From Amphritea pacifica (GTDB taxonomy: Bacteria; Pseudomonadota; Gammaproteobacteria; Pseudomonadales; Balneatricaceae), in contig NZ_JAFFZO010000020.1 in the NCBI RefSeq assembly GCF_016924145.1, positions 1-64,000 of the forward strand: 64,000 nucleotides of DNA, given 5' to 3'. Positions 45,845-55,599 of the stretch are shown piece after piece (the stretch's first letter is position 1; the number at the start of each line of letters is the position of its first letter). A model generated the notes under the pieces. That model did no database searches and had not been told where the DNA came from. It was given only the letters and a program-made list of their open reading frames with translations. The position numbers were made by a program, and so were the translations under genes.

Positions 45845-48800
45845 ATGGCTGACCAACCCCACCAGTATTTTAAGGATGAATTTTCTCCCGACAGTGAGAA
45901 GCGCAGAGAGCCTTCTGAAGGGGCATTTCCTGAAGTGAGTCGTCTGCCGCATAACTATGGCCGTTATACCGTCGATGAGGTGCTGAGTACCGACCTTAAA
46001 TATGAAAAAGAGCCCTTCATTGTCACTGGTTATACCTCTTTATTGCGTGTTGTAAAACTCATATCAGGCCTTTCTGAGAAGCAGGATCTGCGTCTTCTGA
46101 TCGGTAATGAGCCGTTTCCAATAGCCAATGCACCTATGTCACTTGCACCGGTGACATTTCCTGAAGAGGTTAAGGAGTATTGGCTAAAGAAACGCATCTC
46201 ACTGCTTCAATACCCAGAAGTGTTTAACGCCCTTGAGAAGATGCGGATGGGACAGGTGGACGCGGTCTTCCTGGAGATTCCCGGACGGATGATGCATGCG
46301 AAGATGGTGATTACCCATGATATAGCCATGCTTGGGTCATCGAACTTTTCTGATGCGGGGTTAAGGCGGAATATTGAAGCCAATGTTCGCTTTAAGCGCG
46401 AAGATGAGACAGTGCGATATGAGGAAGTCAGGGACTATGCTGAGGCGTTGTTCAGTCTGGCTGATGATTACCGTGAACATTTGAAGGCTTTGCTGGAATC
46501 ACTCCTTAAAGAGTCGAGCTGGGAGGATTGTATTGCCAGAGCCTGTTCTGAACTGTTGGAGGGGCATTGGGCGAAAAAATACACAACATACACGAGTCTG
46601 AGCAATCCCGATATGGCGTTATGGCCATCTCAGCGACAAGGGGTAGCACAAGCCCTTTGGATTATTGAAAACTTAGGCAGTGTGTTAGTGGCAGATGCGA
46701 CCGGTAGTGGTAAAACCCGCATGGGGACGGCGTTGCAACGTGCGGTGTTTGATCGTTTGGTGCGAACTGGCAATCTGCGTGGCGGGGGGATGTCACTGAT
46801 CAGCCCACCGGGAGTTGTGGCTGGATGGCAGAAGGAAATTCTCAGCTATGGCCTGAGTCATCGTCCACTGTCACAAGCGGCTTTGAGCTTTGCTGATCGG
46901 GAACGGATCGATGATCTTGTTACCCAGTCGATTAAGCAGGCGCAGATACTCAGTGTCGATGAAGCTCACAATTACCTTAATGCGGGGGCTAAACGGGCTC
47001 AGGTATTGTTACGCAATCTGGCTGATCATGTTCTGCTTTTCACGGCAACGCCGATCAATCGGAGTGCTTCGGATCTGTTGTGTCTGGTCAATATTCTTGG
47101 CGCTGATAACTTCGATCCGCAGGTGATCGATCAATTTAATCGCTGGCTTAGATTAGATGTAAAGAGTATGCGTGCTGCGCGTGAGGAGCAACTTGAACAA
47201 CTCAAAAGTGAGATAGCACGTTTCACGGTTCGCAGGACGAAGCGTGAGCTGAATCGACTGATCGATAAACAACCTGCGGCTTATCACAATAAGCATAATG
47301 TTCCCTGCCGGTATCCCGAGCATAAGGCCGTTCCTTATGCTACCGGTGAATCTGAAGCGGCAATTGCGATTGGACTTCAGATCAGGGGATTATCTGAGCA
47401 ACTCAGGGGTGTCGCCTACATTACAGGAGAGATTGATCAGAGTGCTTTTCTGACACCGGAAGGGCAGCCAATAGAACCTGAACGCGTTTTTAAACGTCGG
47501 TTGGGGATGGCAAAGCGGAGTGCTGTCTATCAGATTATGTCTCACCTGCGCTCTTCCAGGGTATCCGCTTATGCGCATATTGCAGGTGATCATGCTGTTG
47601 CTGACTTTTTTGACATCGAGGCGAAAGAGCTCAAGGGACATAAGGAAAGATACCTAAGCTGGAAGAGTATGATCAGCCCCCTGGCGTCAGCTTTCCCGAA
47701 GGGGTTAGCTGTGACTGTGATATACCTGAATGGCTGGTTGACCCTCTAGCCTATAAACAGGCGTGTGAGTACGAGATCCATATCTATCGAAAGATCCTTA
47801 CGCTCCTGGAGACGCTTGATAATTCACGTGAGTTGGCAAAGCTAAGACTGATTGAATCCTTGTTTCATGAAAACACCCCGTTAGCTGTTATCGCATTTGA
47901 TCGACACCCAATGACACTGCTATATCTGCGTCATCTGGCAGCGAAGGAGGGCATGCTTAAGGGTGTTAAGCTGTTACGGGCTTCAGGGGATTCAGGCAAA
48001 ACCGAGCGCAAAGAGGTCGACCGCTATCTGAATAATGATAATGCATTAACGGAACAGGTGTTGGCATTCTGCTCTGATGCAATGTCAGAAGGTTATAACC
48101 TTCAGAATGCTTCAGTGGTGGTACATCTTGATATGCCATCCGTTGTGCGCCTGGTAGAACAACGCATTGGGCGAGTGGATCGCATGGACAGTATTCATGA
48201 GTCTATACAGGTGTTCTGGCCTATGGATCATGATGTTTTTGCCCTTCGTAGTGATGATCTTTTGATTGAGCGTTTTGAAGCGAATGAGATGCTGATAGGT
48301 TCGAACTTCTATCTGCCTGAAGAGATGGTAGACAAGCGTGTCGATTATGAGGAGATAATCGATCTGGCCGAAAAGCAGAGTGTTACCTGGGATGGGATAC
48401 AGGATGCATTCGAGCCTGTTCGGGGATTAATTGGCGGTGATCGTGGTTTGGTATCTGATGAGCATTATCAAAGTATGGCGTCCACTGAGGAAACCTGTAC
48501 AAGGATAAGTGCGGTGGTATCCGATCATAATTGGGGGTTCTTCTGTATTGCGGGCACTGAATTTGGCGCACCGAAATGGGTGCTTTTGACTGAAACCGAT
48601 AAAGCCCCTGTGATCGATTTGAAACTGATATCTGGTTTTCTATCATCCCATCTTCAAGAGAATACTGAGGCGTTTGACCTTAGATCAGAGCATTGTTTTA
48701 GGGGAGTGGAAAGCTATCTTGAGCGGTTAGCTTCGATTGAGCGAAGTTTACTGCCAAGACGAAAGCAGGTTGCGTTGTCAGAGATGGAGCTCATTCTACG

Positions 48801-49134
48801 CAAATGGATATTAAATGCAGACGAAGAGCAAGCTCGGTTTTACCAAAAACTTATTGATGTATTAGCGCAGAAGGTTGAAACACAACGAGCGGTTAATTGG
48901 TCACTGTTGGCTGACCTCTGGTTGGAGATGGTGCGTCCAGTGTGGTACGAGAAACTGACTACAGCGCGTGGACGGAAAGCTATTTTACTGACCGATTTGC
49001 AAGATACTTTAATTAATAATCCTATTCCATTTGAGAAGGTCTATGATTGTTTTGTGGTCATGCCTGATTCGACAACACAGATTAGCGAGAGAGTGGCCGC
49101 ATGTATCATTGGTATTAAAGGAGAAAACTGTTGA
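45845..49134 (+). pseudogene. Phospholipase D-SNF2-type helicase, split by a one-base frameshift
   Basis: A gene for about 1095 residues that reads as two frames (45845-47749, then on to 49134). N-terminal PLD motif H151-x-K153 (MHAKMVITHD) with GSSNFSDAGLRRNIEA after it. SF2 helicase: Walker A ADATGSGKT near 285, box II VDEAH near 371, TATPIN near 401. In the second frame, SEGYNL and VEQRIGRVDRMDS give helicase motifs V and VI. The frames join near 47646, where GGAAAGATA would restore the frame as GGAAAAGATA, one A more. The downstream frame then reads KIPKLEEYDQPPGVSF in phase. The second part could restart at TTG 47833, but alone it lacks ATP binding. It follows the DUF4276 gene by 37 bp and likely belongs to the same defence cassette. 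Confidence 0.8.
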
Positions 49135-49139
49135 AATGA

Positions 49140-49649
49140 TTACTTTTCGACCAGTGCTGTAATCGTTCTCATCGGCAGGAATAGCCTGAGGGGATTAGAT
49201 GTAAAAGAGATGAATCCAAACTGCTCATAAAACGTTTGGGCACTTTCATCTTTGGCATCAACCACTATTCCGCTGCAGCCAACGTTTTGACTGACCTCTA
49301 GCGCTTTACTCAGTGTGAAACCCAGCATGTACTGGCCTAGCCCTTTACCTTGATGTTCTTTGTCTACTGCAAGCCTGCATAGGCGAACGGCAGGAGCATT
49401 TATAGGTAGTTTCTTTAGCAAAGGTGTTTGCCTTTCTGCAGAAAGATCTAGCTCACAGACGTTTAGCGTCGCATAAGCAATGACAGGGCCACTATCATCT
49501 TCAAAGGTCAGTACGTGGGTTTTTGCTATATCACGACTATGGTGCTGTAGAGCCATGGTTTTTAAGTAATGATTAAGGGCTTCCACCTCACAGTCAAAGC
49601 CCTTGCGATCATGATGTTTGCTTAGTTCTTCAATCTTTACGTTCGACAT
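49140..49649 (-). CDS. GNAT-family toxin of a TacA/TacT-type toxin-antitoxin system
   Basis: A 169-aa acetyltransferase. The acetyl-CoA loop is RLAVDKEHQGKGLGQYMLG near 92-110 (Q-x-x-G-x-G). The C-terminal Tyr/Phe in TFYEQFGF is near 147. It resembles TacT/AtaT-type toxins that acetylate the amino acid on charged tRNA and stop translation. Its start overlaps the DUF1778 antitoxin by 20 bp. Antitoxin-first order is normal for this group. It is convergent with the helicase, five bases from its stop. Confidence 0.85.
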   Translation of the reverse strand: MSNVKIEELSKHHDRKGFDCEVEALNHYLKTMALQHHSRDIAKTHVLTFEDDSGPVIAYATLNVCELDLSAERQTPLLKKLPINAPAVRLCRLAVDKEHQGKGLGQYMLGFTLSKALEVSQNVGCSGIVVDAKDESAQTFYEQFGFISFTSNPLRLFLPMRTITALVEK

Positions 49650-49929
49650 TCAGAGAGTCTTCCTGAAAGCTCTGGAATGCTGCTTTTAGCTTCTGATTAG
49701 GTTGTGGTGAGCGAGCGAGAATAGACATGAATTTCTGGGCTTCTGCCTTTGATAATGTAATCCGTCGCTCATGCTCGATAATACTTTCAGCCGTTTCAAG
49801 AGCGCTACTGACCAAAAACTGATTGACTGTAGCGCCTTGTATGGATGCCGCATACTCTATTTTTTCAAGCGCCGTTGGCGCTACGCGAGCGGTAATGCGC
49901 TCAGATTTACGCTCAATGGTTGTTGTCAT
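49630..49929 (-). CDS. DUF1778-type antitoxin (TacA-like)
   Basis: A 99-aa protein with an N-terminal ribbon-helix-helix region (ERKSERITARVAPTALEKIE). The segment IQGATVNQFLVSSALETAESI is typical of DUF1778. A Lys/Ser-rich C-terminal tail follows, which in relatives wraps the toxin. It binds its own promoter as a repressor in known systems. The gene precedes and overlaps the GNAT toxin. A TGTATATACTG tract lies upstream near 50002. Confidence 0.85.
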   Translation of the reverse strand: MTTTIERKSERITARVAPTALEKIEYAASIQGATVNQFLVSSALETAESIIEHERRITLSKAEAQKFMSILARSPQPNQKLKAAFQSFQEDSLNVERKD

Positions 49930-50042
49930 AAGTCAGTTCTCTTGGTCTTTGTCTTGTTTGTTCTGTTTTTAATGGTTAGCAATTAGTATCTGAGATTTAG
50001 TCGATGTATATACTGTCTGTAAATGCTTATAATAAACCCTTG

Positions 50043-50057
50043 GTGACAAAATGTCAC
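50043..50057. promoter_or_regulatory. Palindrome upstream of the antitoxin gene
   Basis: GTGACAAAATGTCAC is a perfect palindrome with a 3-base centre, 114 bp before the antitoxin start and between trpB and tacA on the minus strand. It could be an operator for the toxin-antitoxin promoter or for another regulator. Function unknown. Confidence 0.4.
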
Positions 50058-50135
50058 ACAAGATAGCGCAGAATTGTTGTTGCCAGATACAGCTGGGCTG
50101 ACTTCCTCCCAAAATTAAATCGCACAGAAGTGCTC

Positions 50136-50163
50136 GTGTGATGCTTGTGTGATTTTCGTGTGA
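50136..50163 (+). repeat. Three GTGTGA hexamers at 11-bp intervals
   Basis: GTGTGA occurs at 50136-50141, 50147-50152 and 50158-50163, exactly 11 bp apart (about one helical turn). This phasing would put three bound protein copies on one face. It lies in the gap between trpB and the antitoxin gene. No known regulator is assigned. Confidence 0.4.
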
Positions 50164-50195
50164 ATGTAGGGAAATATAGAGACGATACGCAGAAA

Positions 50196-50226
50196 TGATA
50201 AAAAACGGCTGCGAGTGCAACCGTTT
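50196..50226 (-). terminator. Intrinsic terminator of trpB
   Basis: On the minus strand a stem AAACGGTTGC/GCAGCCGTTT with one G-U pair and a 4-nt loop is followed by T-rich sequence (50202-50196). It lies just after the trpB stop. Confidence 0.75.
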
Positions 50227-50257
50227 GTATTTTAAGATATGTCTTTGTTTTCTAACG

Positions 50258-51460
50258 TTACAGCCCCAGCTTCTCTGCCACGTAATCGGCGTCTTTATCG
50301 CCCCGGCCGGACAGGTTGATCAGAATGGTTTTATCCTTGCCGAGCTTCGGCGCTTCACGCATCGCCCAGGCGACGGCGTGGGCGCTTTCCAGTGCCGGGA
50401 TGATGCCTTCCACCTGAGACAGGGTCATAAAGGCGTTGAGGCACTCTTCGTCGGTGACCGATTCATATTCAACCCGCTCGATATCTTTCAGGTAACAGTG
50501 CTGCGGGCCGACGCCGGGGTAGTCCAGACCGGATGCGATGGAGTGAACCGGCAGTGGCTCGCCATTTTCATCCTGCAGGACATAGCATTTGAAGCCGTGG
50601 ATCGCACCGGGTGTGCCTTTTGTCAGGGTGGCGGAGTGATCTTTGGTATCCAGACCTTTACCGGCCGGCTCGACGCCGACGATTTTCACATCTTCATCTT
50701 CCAGGAAAGCGGTGAACAGCCCCATCGCGTTAGAGCCGCCACCGACACAGGCGGTGATGATATCCGGATTTTTGCCATGCCGCTCGTTGAACTGCTGACG
50801 GGCTTCACGGCCAACAATACTCTGGAAATCACGCACCATTTTCGGGAAGGGATGAGGGCCAACCACAGAACCGATGGCGTAGATAAACTCCTCAGGGTTT
50901 TTCAGATACTCTTCGAAGGCGCTGTCGACCGCGTCTTTCAGGGTGGCGGTGCCACGGGTGACCGGTACCAGTTTGCAGCCGAGAATTTTCATTTTGGTGA
51001 CGTTGGGATGTTCTTTCTCGATATCCACCTGGCCCATATGGATCTCACAGGGGATTCCCACCAGTGCACAGGCGGTTGCCAGGGCGACACCGTGCTGACC
51101 GGCACCGGTTTCCGCCAGTACTTTCTTTTTACCCATAAATTTTGCCAGCAGGGCTTCGCCCAGGCAGTGGTTAATTTTGTGGGCACCGGTGTGGTTGAGA
51201 TCTTCCCGTTTCAGGTAGATCTGTGCGCCGCCAAGTTTTTCACTCAGACGTTTGGCATGGTAGATCGGGCTGGGGCGGCCAACATAGTCCTGGTTCAGTT
51301 GCATCAGTTCGTTCTGGAACGCTTCTGTGTTGCGGATCTCTTCATAAGCCTGATCGATCTCGTCCATCACCTGCTTGAGTTCCGGGGGGATAATCTGGCC
51401 ACCGTAATTACCGAAATAGCCCTCTTTGTCTGGCATCGGGGCAAAATCAAACTTACTCAT
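50258..51460 (-). CDS. trpB: Tryptophan synthase beta chain (orphan)
   Basis: A 400-aa PLP enzyme that joins indole and serine to tryptophan. It has [15 protein letters not shown] at the N-end. The PLP lysine is in [10 protein letters not shown] near 88. [13 protein letters not shown] is near 110 and the PLP phosphate loop [12 protein letters not shown] near 233. ATG 51460 is behind GAGAGG. There is no trpA or other trp gene next to it, so it is a stand-alone copy. It may work with a TrpA encoded elsewhere or salvage indole. Confidence 0.93.
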   Translation of the reverse strand: MSKFDFAPMPDKEGYFGNYGGQIIPPELKQVMDEIDQAYEEIRNTEAFQNELMQLNQDYVGRPSPIYHAKRLSEKLGGAQIYLKREDLNHTGAHKINHCLGEALLAKFMGKKKVLAETGAGQHGVALATACALVGIPCEIHMGQVDIEKEHPNVTKMKILGCKLVPVTRGTATLKDAVDSAFEEYLKNPEEFIYAIGSVVGPHPFPKMVRDFQSIVGREARQQFNERHGKNPDIITACVGGGSNAMGLFTAFLEDEDVKIVGVEPAGKGLDTKDHSATLTKGTPGAIHGFKCYVLQDENGEPLPVHSIASGLDYPGVGPQHCYLKDIERVEYESVTDEECLNAFMTLSQVEGIIPALESAHAVAWAMREAPKLGKDKTILINLSGRGDKDADYVAEKLGL

Positions 51461-51618
51461 AAGACCTCTCTTAGCTCATATCTGACGGCCAATGTTGTGA
51501 TACCGTCGGCAACGATTATTTGAATTTATTGTATTATGTAGAGAGGAATATATCGCTGCGGTGCGCAGATGCCAACTGTTGAGTCTAATTAATTACCGGG
51601 TTGTTGAGCCGGCGCAGG

Positions 51619-51867
51619 TTAACCGAAATCCAGTTCGATCTGCTGCTCTTTGGAAACGGTTTTTTTAAACCCAAGGGATTTCTGCTTTCGGCTGATCTCC
51701 CGTAGCTGCGCCCGGGCTTCATGGTAACAGTGAAAGATGGTGTGATGCACAGACCCTTTGTTATTCAGGGTATTGCCCCAGGATTCACTCAGCACCCAGT
51801 CCCCCATCAGATCCTGATAGAGTCGGACAATGAAATAATCCTGTTGTCTGCGCCAGCGAATAATCAA
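51619..51867 (-). CDS. Small WGR-like domain protein
   Basis: An 82-aa protein that looks like a single WGR domain. It has a hydrophobic N-part ending FIVRLYQDLMGDWVLSESWG (residues 12-31), then a Gly/Asn turn, and an HCYHEARAQLREISRKQKSLG helix. In WGR domains the WG-R turn contacts nucleic acid; here it reads WGNTLNNKG, with the Arg missing. It stands divergent from pdxB. Found alone in several gammaproteobacteria; role unknown. Confidence 0.65.
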   Translation of the reverse strand: MIIRWRRQQDYFIVRLYQDLMGDWVLSESWGNTLNNKGSVHHTIFHCYHEARAQLREISRKQKSLGFKKTVSKEQQIELDFG

Positions 51868-51977
51868 AAAACTACCCGAGTAAATTTGTCCGGAAATGAT
51901 GTCAAACCGTAAGGCGCGCCATTATAATCGGCGTTTCGCCCCTTAACCAGCTGATTTTATAACCTTTGGAGTGATCA

Positions 51978-53123
51978 TTGAAACTATCCCGACTGAACAT
52001 CGTGGCCGATGAAAATATTCCTGCACTGACGCGTTTATTTGGCCATCTGGGCGAGATTCGCACGTTGCCGGGCAGAACCATTCAGAACAGCGATCTGCAA
52101 CAGGCTGACATGCTGTTGGTGCGTTCAGTCACACGGGTAGATCAGCAGTTGCTGGAGAATACCCCGGTCAGATTTGTCGGCACCGCGACTATCGGTACGG
52201 ACCATATCGATACCGACTGGCTACAGGCGCATAGCATCGGCTTTTCCAGCGCACCGGGTTGTAATGCCGATGCGGTGGCTGAGTACGTTATCAGTAATCT
52301 CCTGCTGGTAGCCGCAGAACAGGGCTTTAAGCTGACAGAGCGTGTTGTTGGTATTGTCGGGGTGGGTAATGTTGGCCGGCGTTTACAGCAGCGGCTGACC
52401 GATCTGGGGGTGACATTAGTATTGAATGATCCTCCCCGGGCTGCTGCAGGCGAAACCGGGTTTATCGCGCTTTCTGCGCTATTAGCGCAGGCCGATATTA
52501 TCTGTCTGCATACGCCACTGACTAAAACAGGAGATCATCCCAGCTTTCATCTGCTGAATGCGGATAATCTCGAACATATTAAGCCCGGGGCGATATTACT
52601 GAATGCCGGACGGGGACCGGTCATCGACAATAAGGCGCTGCTTAACTGGCACCGGGGGCGTGCAGATGTGACATTGTTACTGGATGTCTGGGAGGAGGAG
52701 CCGGTGGTGGACTCGCAGCTGGCGCAGCGGGTGCGCATCGGCACACCACATATCGCCGGTTATAGCCTCGATGGTAAAATTCGCGGCACCTGGATGCTAT
52801 ATCGGGCGTTTTGCCAGCAACAGGGGATAACCCCGGATATTGAACTGGCGGACTGTCTGGCCAGTGCCGGGCCGGCACCTGACATTCAGCTGGATGGGTC
52901 GGAGACGCTGACCGATATCGTTCACGCTATCTATCAGCCGGAGGCCGATTTTCAGCGCTTTATGGCCTCGCTGGTGGATACTGACCTGCAACCGCAGGCG
53001 TTTGATCTGCTAAGGAAAAACTATCCGGTGCGCCGGGAGTTTGTCGCGGCAAAGTTGTCTGGTGACAAGCCTTCACCTGAGCTTGCAAAGCAGTTGCAGG
53101 CGGTGGGGTTTTGCCCGGACTGA
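51978..53123 (+). CDS. pdxB: Erythronate-4-phosphate dehydrogenase
   Basis: PdxB oxidises 4-phospho-D-erythronate in pyridoxal phosphate synthesis. It is 381 aa. The D-2-hydroxyacid dehydrogenase core shows VGIVGVGNVGRRL near 118 (NAD loop), the catalytic Arg in LLVRSVTR/NAGRGPVID near 213, and Glu and His of the catalytic set in the VWEEEP and GTPHIAGYS segments near 240-258. A C-terminal PdxB-specific dimer domain follows. Start is TTG 51978, behind TTGGAG. Confidence 0.93.
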   Translation: MKLSRLNIVADENIPALTRLFGHLGEIRTLPGRTIQNSDLQQADMLLVRSVTRVDQQLLENTPVRFVGTATIGTDHIDTDWLQAHSIGFSSAPGCNADAVAEYVISNLLLVAAEQGFKLTERVVGIVGVGNVGRRLQQRLTDLGVTLVLNDPPRAAAGETGFIALSALLAQADIICLHTPLTKTGDHPSFHLLNADNLEHIKPGAILLNAGRGPVIDNKALLNWHRGRADVTLLLDVWEEEPVVDSQLAQRVRIGTPHIAGYSLDGKIRGTWMLYRAFCQQQGITPDIELADCLASAGPAPDIQLDGSETLTDIVHAIYQPEADFQRFMASLVDTDLQPQAFDLLRKNYPVRREFVAAKLSGDKPSPELAKQLQAVGFCPD

Positions 53124-53230
53124 GCAGTCTGCTGAGAAAACTTTCATTTATAAGCGTTGATGGGTTAGTTTAGCAAGCTGACTGATCTGTATAATATTTT
53201 CTTAATAATCCGCAACACGATAAGGCTCTG

Positions 53231-53953
53231 ATGGCGCTGAAACTGGAACCCATTCAAACGGACAAAAAGCTGGCTGATCTGCGTCTGCAGGTAGGGGAGC
53301 CGGTTCGGGTAGAGATCCGTGCTCCCCGGGTAAAATATACCGCTAAACTGCTGGGCTATGCGGAGAACGGCGGGGTTATGATCTCAGCGCCACCGCCGAA
53401 AAGTGGTGTGCCGACACTGATAAATGAGGGCAATCTCGCCAGTCTGCGTCTGATCAGTGGTAACCGGATCTGCAACTTCACCAGTAAAATACTGAAACAA
53501 TACGATCAGCCATTCAGTTACTGGCTGCTGGAATACCCCGCAACGATTGAGCTGAGACAGATCAGGGAGCACAGCCGGATTCCCGTGAATCTCAGTTGCT
53601 CTGTCGATGATTACGATGAGATGGCGGAAAGTGATGGCCTTCCGGCAAACGCGCTCTGTGTTGATATCAGCCGCGAAGGCGTCTGTCTGCAGTTGCCCTA
53701 TGCCCTGGGCAGTGTAGGGGATCGTTTTTATCTGACGACACGTTTACAGATCGGTGATATTGATCAGGTTTTACTGGTGCCGGTTGAGTTGAGAAATATG
53801 CACAGCAGTCCGGCTGAGTCGAGCAGTGTGCTCAATCATGGTTTTAAGTTTCTCGATCTGGATGAAGATACCCGTTTGATTATTACCGCATTTGTTTATC
53901 AGCAGTTTCTGGTTGAGACGGGCAATCTCGATCAGACCGGACAGGAGTTGTAG
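53231..53953 (+). CDS. PilZ-domain c-di-GMP-binding protein, flagellar brake type
   Basis: A 240-aa protein. The N-terminal half is like the YcgR N-domain (residues about 15-105). The PilZ domain begins at REHSRIPVNLSCSVDDY near 115 (R-x4-R motif) and continues with CVDISREGVCLQLP near 140 (D-x-S-x-x-G). Both motifs bind c-di-GMP. Relatives slow the flagellar motor or regulate surface behaviour. Its stop is adjacent to the next start, so they are likely co-transcribed. Confidence 0.85.
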   Translation: MALKLEPIQTDKKLADLRLQVGEPVRVEIRAPRVKYTAKLLGYAENGGVMISAPPPKSGVPTLINEGNLASLRLISGNRICNFTSKILKQYDQPFSYWLLEYPATIELRQIREHSRIPVNLSCSVDDYDEMAESDGLPANALCVDISREGVCLQLPYALGSVGDRFYLTTRLQIGDIDQVLLVPVELRNMHSSPAESSSVLNHGFKFLDLDEDTRLIITAFVYQQFLVETGNLDQTGQEL

Positions 53954-55066
53954 ATGTTTCGTCTTGGCTTGATTGTGAATCCGCTGGCAGGTGTGGGGGG
54001 CAGTGTAGGCCTTAAAGGCAGTGATGGTGAAGCGACCGCATTGAAGGCGCTGGCACTGGGAGCCGAACCAAAAGCCAATCTGCGCACCCAGCAGGCACTG
54101 GAACCCCTGGCAGGGCTGGATATTGAACTGATTACCTATCCCGGCGAGATGGGCGAGGACAGTGCTCGTATCGCTGGTTTTAAGCCACGGGTGATCGGAG
54201 CTATTACTCCGGGTCACACCAGTGCTGAAGATACTGAGCGTGCGGCCCGGGAGATGGCGAAGCAGGGGGTTGATCTGATTCTGTTCGCCGGCGGTGATGG
54301 CACCGCCCGCAATATCTGTCACGCGATTGGCGATGCTACCCCGGTGCTGGGGATTCCGGCGGGCGTCAAAATTCACTCCGGGGTGTACGCGGTGACCCCG
54401 AAAGCGGCCGGGGATGTCGTCGCCATGCTGGTGCGGGGTGAGCTGGTGACACTGGCGGATCAGGAGGTGCGGGATATCGACGAAGAGGCGTTTCGTGCAG
54501 GCCGGGTCCGGGCTAAGTATTACGGTGAACTGCTGGTACCGGAGGAGGGACGCTTTCTTCAGCATGTTAAAAATGGTGGTCGTGAAGTAGAGGAGCTGGT
54601 GCTGGATGATATCGCCGCCGACTTTACTGAAAACATGCAGGATAACGTGCGCTATATCATGGGGTCCGGCTCTACTGTTCAGGCGATTATGGATCATCTG
54701 GGGCTGGACAATACCCTGCTGGGCGTGGATCTGATCGAGAATGGTCAACTGATCGGCAGCGATCTGACCGCGCAACAGCTACTGGATATGACTGAGGGGG
54801 CTGATACCCGGCTGGTGATTACCGTGATTGGTGGTCAGGGGCATATTATCGGTCGGGGTAATCAGCAGCTCAGTGTCGAGCTGCTCAAGCGTATCGGCCG
54901 TGAAAATATTATAGTGGTGGCAACCAAGAGCAAGATTAAAGAGCTGGAAGGCCGCCCCCTGATTGTTGACAGTGGTGATGCCGAGCTTAACCATCAGCTT
55001 TCAGGATTGATCCGTATTGTTACAGGCTATCGGGATGCGATTCTCTACCGGGTAGCCGATTACTGA
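53954..55066 (+). CDS. ATP-NAD kinase-family protein (AcoX-like)
   Basis: A 370-aa protein of the NAD kinase-like superfamily. It begins MFRLGLIVNPLAGVGGSVGLKG, and LILFAGGDGTARNICHAIG near 105 is the GGDGT nucleotide-binding motif. The following GIPAGVKIHSGVYAV is typical of this ATP-NAD/AcoX-like branch, which differs from the main NadK. The reaction is not established. The ATG at 53954 directly follows the PilZ stop codon. Confidence 0.85.
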   Translation: MFRLGLIVNPLAGVGGSVGLKGSDGEATALKALALGAEPKANLRTQQALEPLAGLDIELITYPGEMGEDSARIAGFKPRVIGAITPGHTSAEDTERAAREMAKQGVDLILFAGGDGTARNICHAIGDATPVLGIPAGVKIHSGVYAVTPKAAGDVVAMLVRGELVTLADQEVRDIDEEAFRAGRVRAKYYGELLVPEEGRFLQHVKNGGREVEELVLDDIAADFTENMQDNVRYIMGSGSTVQAIMDHLGLDNTLLGVDLIENGQLIGSDLTAQQLLDMTEGADTRLVITVIGGQGHIIGRGNQQLSVELLKRIGRENIIVVATKSKIKELEGRPLIVDSGDAELNHQLSGLIRIVTGYRDAILYRVADY

Positions 55067-55162
55067 TATAAACCTCACTGTATTGCACAACGTGATCTGC
55101 CGGACAGGCAAAATTCAGATTCTTTGATAAGCTTAAAGGACTGCTTTGAAGGGAGTACCACT

Positions 55163-55414
55163 ATGGGGTTTGAATTAATATGGTTCTATCTGCGCCTGAT
55201 GCTACCGGAATGGATGCATGTCACTCACCCTGATAGCAGTCATTTCTTCCGGCGAAAATTCACTTCAGCCTATAAAGCCCGGTTGCGCTGGGTGTATCGT
55301 ATCTGGATCGGTTCCGGACTGTTGATGCTGGCCATTCCCGCCCCGCCGGTGGTGATTGGACTGGGATTGTTCACCACTTTTATCTCCTTTTCATTACTGG
55401 ATGAAGCTGAGTGA
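55163..55414 (+). CDS. Small membrane protein, 83 aa
   Basis: A short protein with one or two hydrophobic segments near the C-terminus (GSGLLMLAIPAPPVVIGLGL region, residues about 45-75) and a positively charged middle (RRKFTSAYKARLRW). The start ATG 55163 (MGFELIWFYLRLML) lies behind GGGAG; an upstream ATG at 55124 adds 13 residues without a site. Function unknown. Confidence 0.6.
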   Translation: MGFELIWFYLRLMLPEWMHVTHPDSSHFFRRKFTSAYKARLRWVYRIWIGSGLLMLAIPAPPVVIGLGLFTTFISFSLLDEAE

Positions 55415-55599
55415 AAGCACTTAGCAGAGAAGATACACCGTTGATTCAGTCAGCCTGACAGAGGCTGATCTCACTGTTGTCATCAAATAGCAATAACCCA
55501 GCAACCTGATTGTCATTTTTCCTGTTTACCCTTCGGGTGGAATATTTTCAGTCTGACGATAGATCGGTTCAGGCTATCCATATTAAACCGGGAGAAAAC

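Noticed and set aside
47640-47660. Programmed -1 frameshift in the helicase gene
   Set aside because: No X-XXY-YYZ slippery heptamer and no clear downstream pseudoknot; a one-A deletion explains it better.
50195-51523. 442-codon plus-strand frame opposite trpB
   Set aside because: It is antisense to a complete trpB, with Cys/His/Phe/Gly-rich sequence typical of a shadow frame.
53771-54775. 334-codon minus-strand frame opposite the PilZ and ATP-NAD kinase genes
   Set aside because: Antisense to two well-supported genes, with no ribosome site and His/Gln-rich composition.
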